A DNA stretch of 8,272 nt from JADHUC01 sp964617665 (lineage in GTDB: Bacteria; Planctomycetota; Planctomycetia; Pirellulales; Pirellulaceae), in contig CAZUAH010000598.1 in the NCBI GenBank assembly GCA_964617665.1, positions 1 to 8,272 on the forward strand, written 5' to 3'. A program made the translations under genes and the position numbers. Each line of letters starts with the position of its first letter. Position 1 is the first letter of the stretch. This document shows positions 6,458 to 8,272 of this stretch, in pieces. The notes under the pieces were generated by a model. The model was not told the DNA's origin. It searched no databases and saw only the letters and a list, made by a program, of their open reading frames with translations.

Positions 6458-7742
6458 CGCATGCGTGATGTTGTACTTGCTGGCCGCGGGTAAGGCTCAG
6501 CAAGCAGCGCGAAAACCGGACGGCGATCAACGGAGGCAACTTTTCGATGAAGCACTTCAGTTCAACGATGAGGCCCGGCAAATGTGGAGTGGGCCCACCG
6601 TGCCAAAGGCGTTCCTACTTCAACGCGCGCGTTTCTTGACCAGAACCGGCCGAACCGACGAGGGAGATGCGCTCCGCCGCCAAGCGGGCCGTCTCCCGCC
6701 CAGCGGCGAACGCGACCAATACCTGCTGGCCGTTGAACACGCTGCGGAGCACGACTATGAAGCCGCCGCAAGCCTCTTTCAAGAATTGCTTTTGGGATCA
6801 CCGCAAGACTGGAAGATCTGGTACAGCCTCGGCGGTAGCCATTTTTCGATGCATCGGTTCGACGAAGCCGAAGGCTGCTATACCACCTGTATTGCCCTGA
6901 GACCTGAGTTATACCTGGCGCATTTCTTCCGCGGATTGAGCCGGCTAGAGCAGAAGAAGTATGCGGCAGCAGTAGCCGATTTCGATCGCGTCCTGCAACT
7001 TCGCTCCCGCCAGCAATCGGCACTCGTGAACCGCGCACTGGCCCGCCGCGGCCTCGGCGAGATTGACGGGGCGATCGAAGACCTCACGCTCGCACTCGAG
7101 GGCGGAGCCACGCAAACTCGCATCTATTTCCTTCGTTCGCGGCTGAAGTTGCAGATCGGTGACAAGGAGGGTGCCGAGTCGGACCGACAGGAAGGGCTGC
7201 GCCGCGAGCCATCGGACGAATTGAGCTGGATCGCGCGCGGTGTGGCTCGACTCCACGACGATCCAGAAGGGGCGCTGGCTGATTTTCGTGCCGCCCTGAA
7301 ACTGACTCCTTGCTCGCAATCCGCTCTGCAGAACGTCGCGCATGTTCTGTCGGAGCGACTCGGCGAGACCGACGAGGCGATTCAGGCGATGGACAAGATT
7401 CTGTCGCTGGCCCCGAACGATCCCGCCGCACTCGCCAGTCGTGGCGTTCTGCTCGCACGGGCCGGGCACCTGGAGCGTGCACACACAGATGCTGACACCG
7501 CGTTGAAGGCCAGCGACGAGCCCCTTCTGATCTACCAAGTTGCCTGCATCTTTGCGCTAACGTCTAGCCAGCAAACGGACGATGCTGACCGCGCCGTGCA
7601 ACTAATCGCCAAAGCGTTGAGCAAGGACCCGACGCTTGCCAACATCGCGGTTCGCGATACGGATCTCGCATCGCTGCGAGAAGACATGAGTTTCCGCAGA
7701 CTGATCGGAGCCGCCCAGGCGTTGCAGAAAGAGATCCAATAG
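6417..7742 (+). CDS. TPR-repeat region (probable C-terminal part of the kinase protein)
   Basis: 441 residues if read from GTG 6417, though recognisable sequence in this frame begins at 6351, upstream of that start. About nine TPR units of 34 residues run from residue 98 to 405, for example DWKIWYSLGGSHFSMHRFDE (132-151) followed by AEGCYTTCIALRPE, and KIWYSL/AHFFRGL/SALVNRAL-type first helices at regular spacing. The end, DTDLASLREDMSFRRLIGAA, resembles the usual C-terminus of planctomycete kinase-TPR proteins. TPRs bind proteins or peptides; behind the membrane span of the kinase they would sit outside the cytoplasm and could sense a ligand. It overlaps the kinase frame by 41 bases and GTG 6417 lacks a ribosome site, so independent translation is doubtful. 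It is either a genuine gene fragment or an artefact of one wrong base. Confidence 0.82.
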   Translation: MRLPRTDQETLQHDACVMLYLLAAGKAQQAARKPDGDQRRQLFDEALQFNDEARQMWSGPTVPKAFLLQRARFLTRTGRTDEGDALRRQAGRLPPSGERDQYLLAVEHAAEHDYEAAASLFQELLLGSPQDWKIWYSLGGSHFSMHRFDEAEGCYTTCIALRPELYLAHFFRGLSRLEQKKYAAAVADFDRVLQLRSRQQSALVNRALARRGLGEIDGAIEDLTLALEGGATQTRIYFLRSRLKLQIGDKEGAESDRQEGLRREPSDELSWIARGVARLHDDPEGALADFRAALKLTPCSQSALQNVAHVLSERLGETDEAIQAMDKILSLAPNDPAALASRGVLLARAGHLERAHTDADTALKASDEPLLIYQVACIFALTSSQQTDDADRAVQLIAKALSKDPTLANIAVRDTDLASLREDMSFRRLIGAAQALQKEIQ

Positions 7743-7805
7743 ACGCAACGTTTTTCCGTTCTGAGGCTTCCGGAACTCTGGCAGGTTGGCCATCTCCCGT
7801 ACGAC

Positions 7806-7895
7806 AGGTCTGCAGCTTGCCATGACGTGCGTCTGGCGGCCCCAGACAGCTTACAGACCTACCCCACGCACGCAATAATATTCGATCAAGGTCTG
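7806..7895. promoter_or_regulatory. Cluster of GTCTG/CAGAC motifs, candidate operator
   Basis: Between the TPR gene and the right-edge gene, GTCTG occurs at 7808-7812, 7831-7835 and 7891-7895, and its complement CAGAC at 7843-7847 and 7854-7858. They form nested inverted repeats: AGGTCTG (7806-7812) with CAGACCT (7854-7860), and GTCTGG (7831-7836) with CCAGAC (7842-7847, five-base loop). AGGTCTGT recurs directly at 7889-7896. The inner hairpin could also act in RNA, but no T-run follows. An AT-rich TAATAT (7876-7881) may be a weak -10 box between the sites. The binding protein is unknown. Confidence 0.4.
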
Positions 7896-7922
7896 TGAAA
7901 CAGAAAATGAAAAGCACCAGCT

Positions 7923-8272
7923 ATGCGACTCTTCATCTGCCTTGCGCTATTCCAGATGTGGATCGGTGCCGTTTTCTCACCGTGTCTGGCCGCAGAGCCG
8001 CATGATCGGTATTTCCGAGACGGCCCGCTGCGCGGATCGCTGAAAAGTGATGACCCGCTGCCTCTCTACGATTCTGATTCGACGCACCTCTGGAACCGGC
8101 TGTTCTCCGTGTTCTACATTCGGCCGAGCGAACTTCCGTCTCGGCCAGAGTATCCGCAGGATTCCACGAAGCTCGACGAGTGGGATCGAAAGCTACGAGA
8201 GGGAAAACTGCCCCTCGGGCCGGTGGTCAAGCGATTCGAGGGGGGCGACACCAAGAGTCTCCTGGCTTGGCC
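7923..8272 (+). CDS. Exported protein of unknown function (partial, C-terminus beyond right edge)
   Basis: 116 codons are visible and the frame is open at the right edge. Residues 1-24 (MRLFICLALFQMWIGAVFSP then CLAA) form a signal peptide with a hydrophobic core and a probable signal peptidase I site after A23 or A24. The Cys at 21 lies in SPC, which is not a canonical lipobox. The mature part starts EPHDRYFRDG and contains KSDDPLPLYD, HLWNRLFSVFYIRPSELPSR and KLPLGPVVKRFEGGD; I do not recognise a domain. The start is secure because an in-frame TGA (7908-7910) lies just upstream and no other start is available between. No clear Shine-Dalgarno is present. It is separated from the TPR gene by 180 bases, so it probably has its own promoter. 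Envelope or periplasmic location is inferred. Confidence 0.8.
   Translation, partial: MRLFICLALFQMWIGAVFSPCLAAEPHDRYFRDGPLRGSLKSDDPLPLYDSDSTHLWNRLFSVFYIRPSELPSRPEYPQDSTKLDEWDRKLREGKLPLGPVVKRFEGGDTKSLLAW

Noticed and set aside
6945..7538. A 197-codon minus-strand open frame opposite the TPR region
   Set aside because: The regular 34-residue TPR pattern on the plus strand explains the sequence; the antisense frame has no domain.
7754..7775. Inverted repeat TTCCG/CGGAA after the TPR gene as a terminator
   Set aside because: The stem is only five bases with a twelve-base loop, and the T-run lies before the hairpin instead of after it.

Overview
The window looks like chromosomal DNA of a planctomycete, most likely a Pirellulales-type member. 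This is inferred from gene content, not from a marker gene. The signs are two secreted proteins with type I dockerin repeats and a basic N-terminus ending in a '[VI]E-x-L-x-x-R-x-x-L' motif, an ECF-type sigma factor directly upstream of a membrane Ser/Thr kinase with TPRs, moderately high G+C, and weak or absent Shine-Dalgarno sites.

Left part (1-3821): two divergent genes for exported dockerin proteins are separated by a 469-base non-coding region. The minus-strand gene (604 down past the left edge) has a dockerin near its N-terminus followed by an acidic Ser/Asp tail. It is open at the edge. The plus-strand gene (1074-3821) encodes a 915-residue matrixin-like zinc metalloprotease. Its order is an acidic His/Asp/Glu tract, two beta-rich segments, a Pro/Thr/Gly linker built of 153-base tandem repeats, a dockerin, and an Ala/Pro/Ser tail. 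The intergenic region holds a perfect sigma-54 -24/-12 element (924-940) with a 7-bp-arm palindrome about 98 bases upstream of the predicted start, so the protease may be under sigma-54/enhancer-binding-protein control.

Middle and right part (3822-7742): an ECF-type sigma factor gene is followed after 7 bases by a Ser/Thr kinase gene and then, in another frame, by a TPR gene overlapping it by 41 bases. I read kinase and TPR as one ancestral gene of about 1037 codons broken by one extra base near 6350. The design would be a cytoplasmic kinase, one membrane span and a TPR domain outside, encoded with the sigma factor it may control.

Right edge (7743-8272): a 180-base intergenic stretch with five GTCTG/CAGAC motifs precedes the start of an exported protein of unknown function (7923 past the right edge).

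The best leads are the sigma-54 control region, the kinase/TPR frameshift, the GTCTG motif cluster and the unusual dockerin architectures. I see no RNA genes, CRISPR arrays or insertion sequences.
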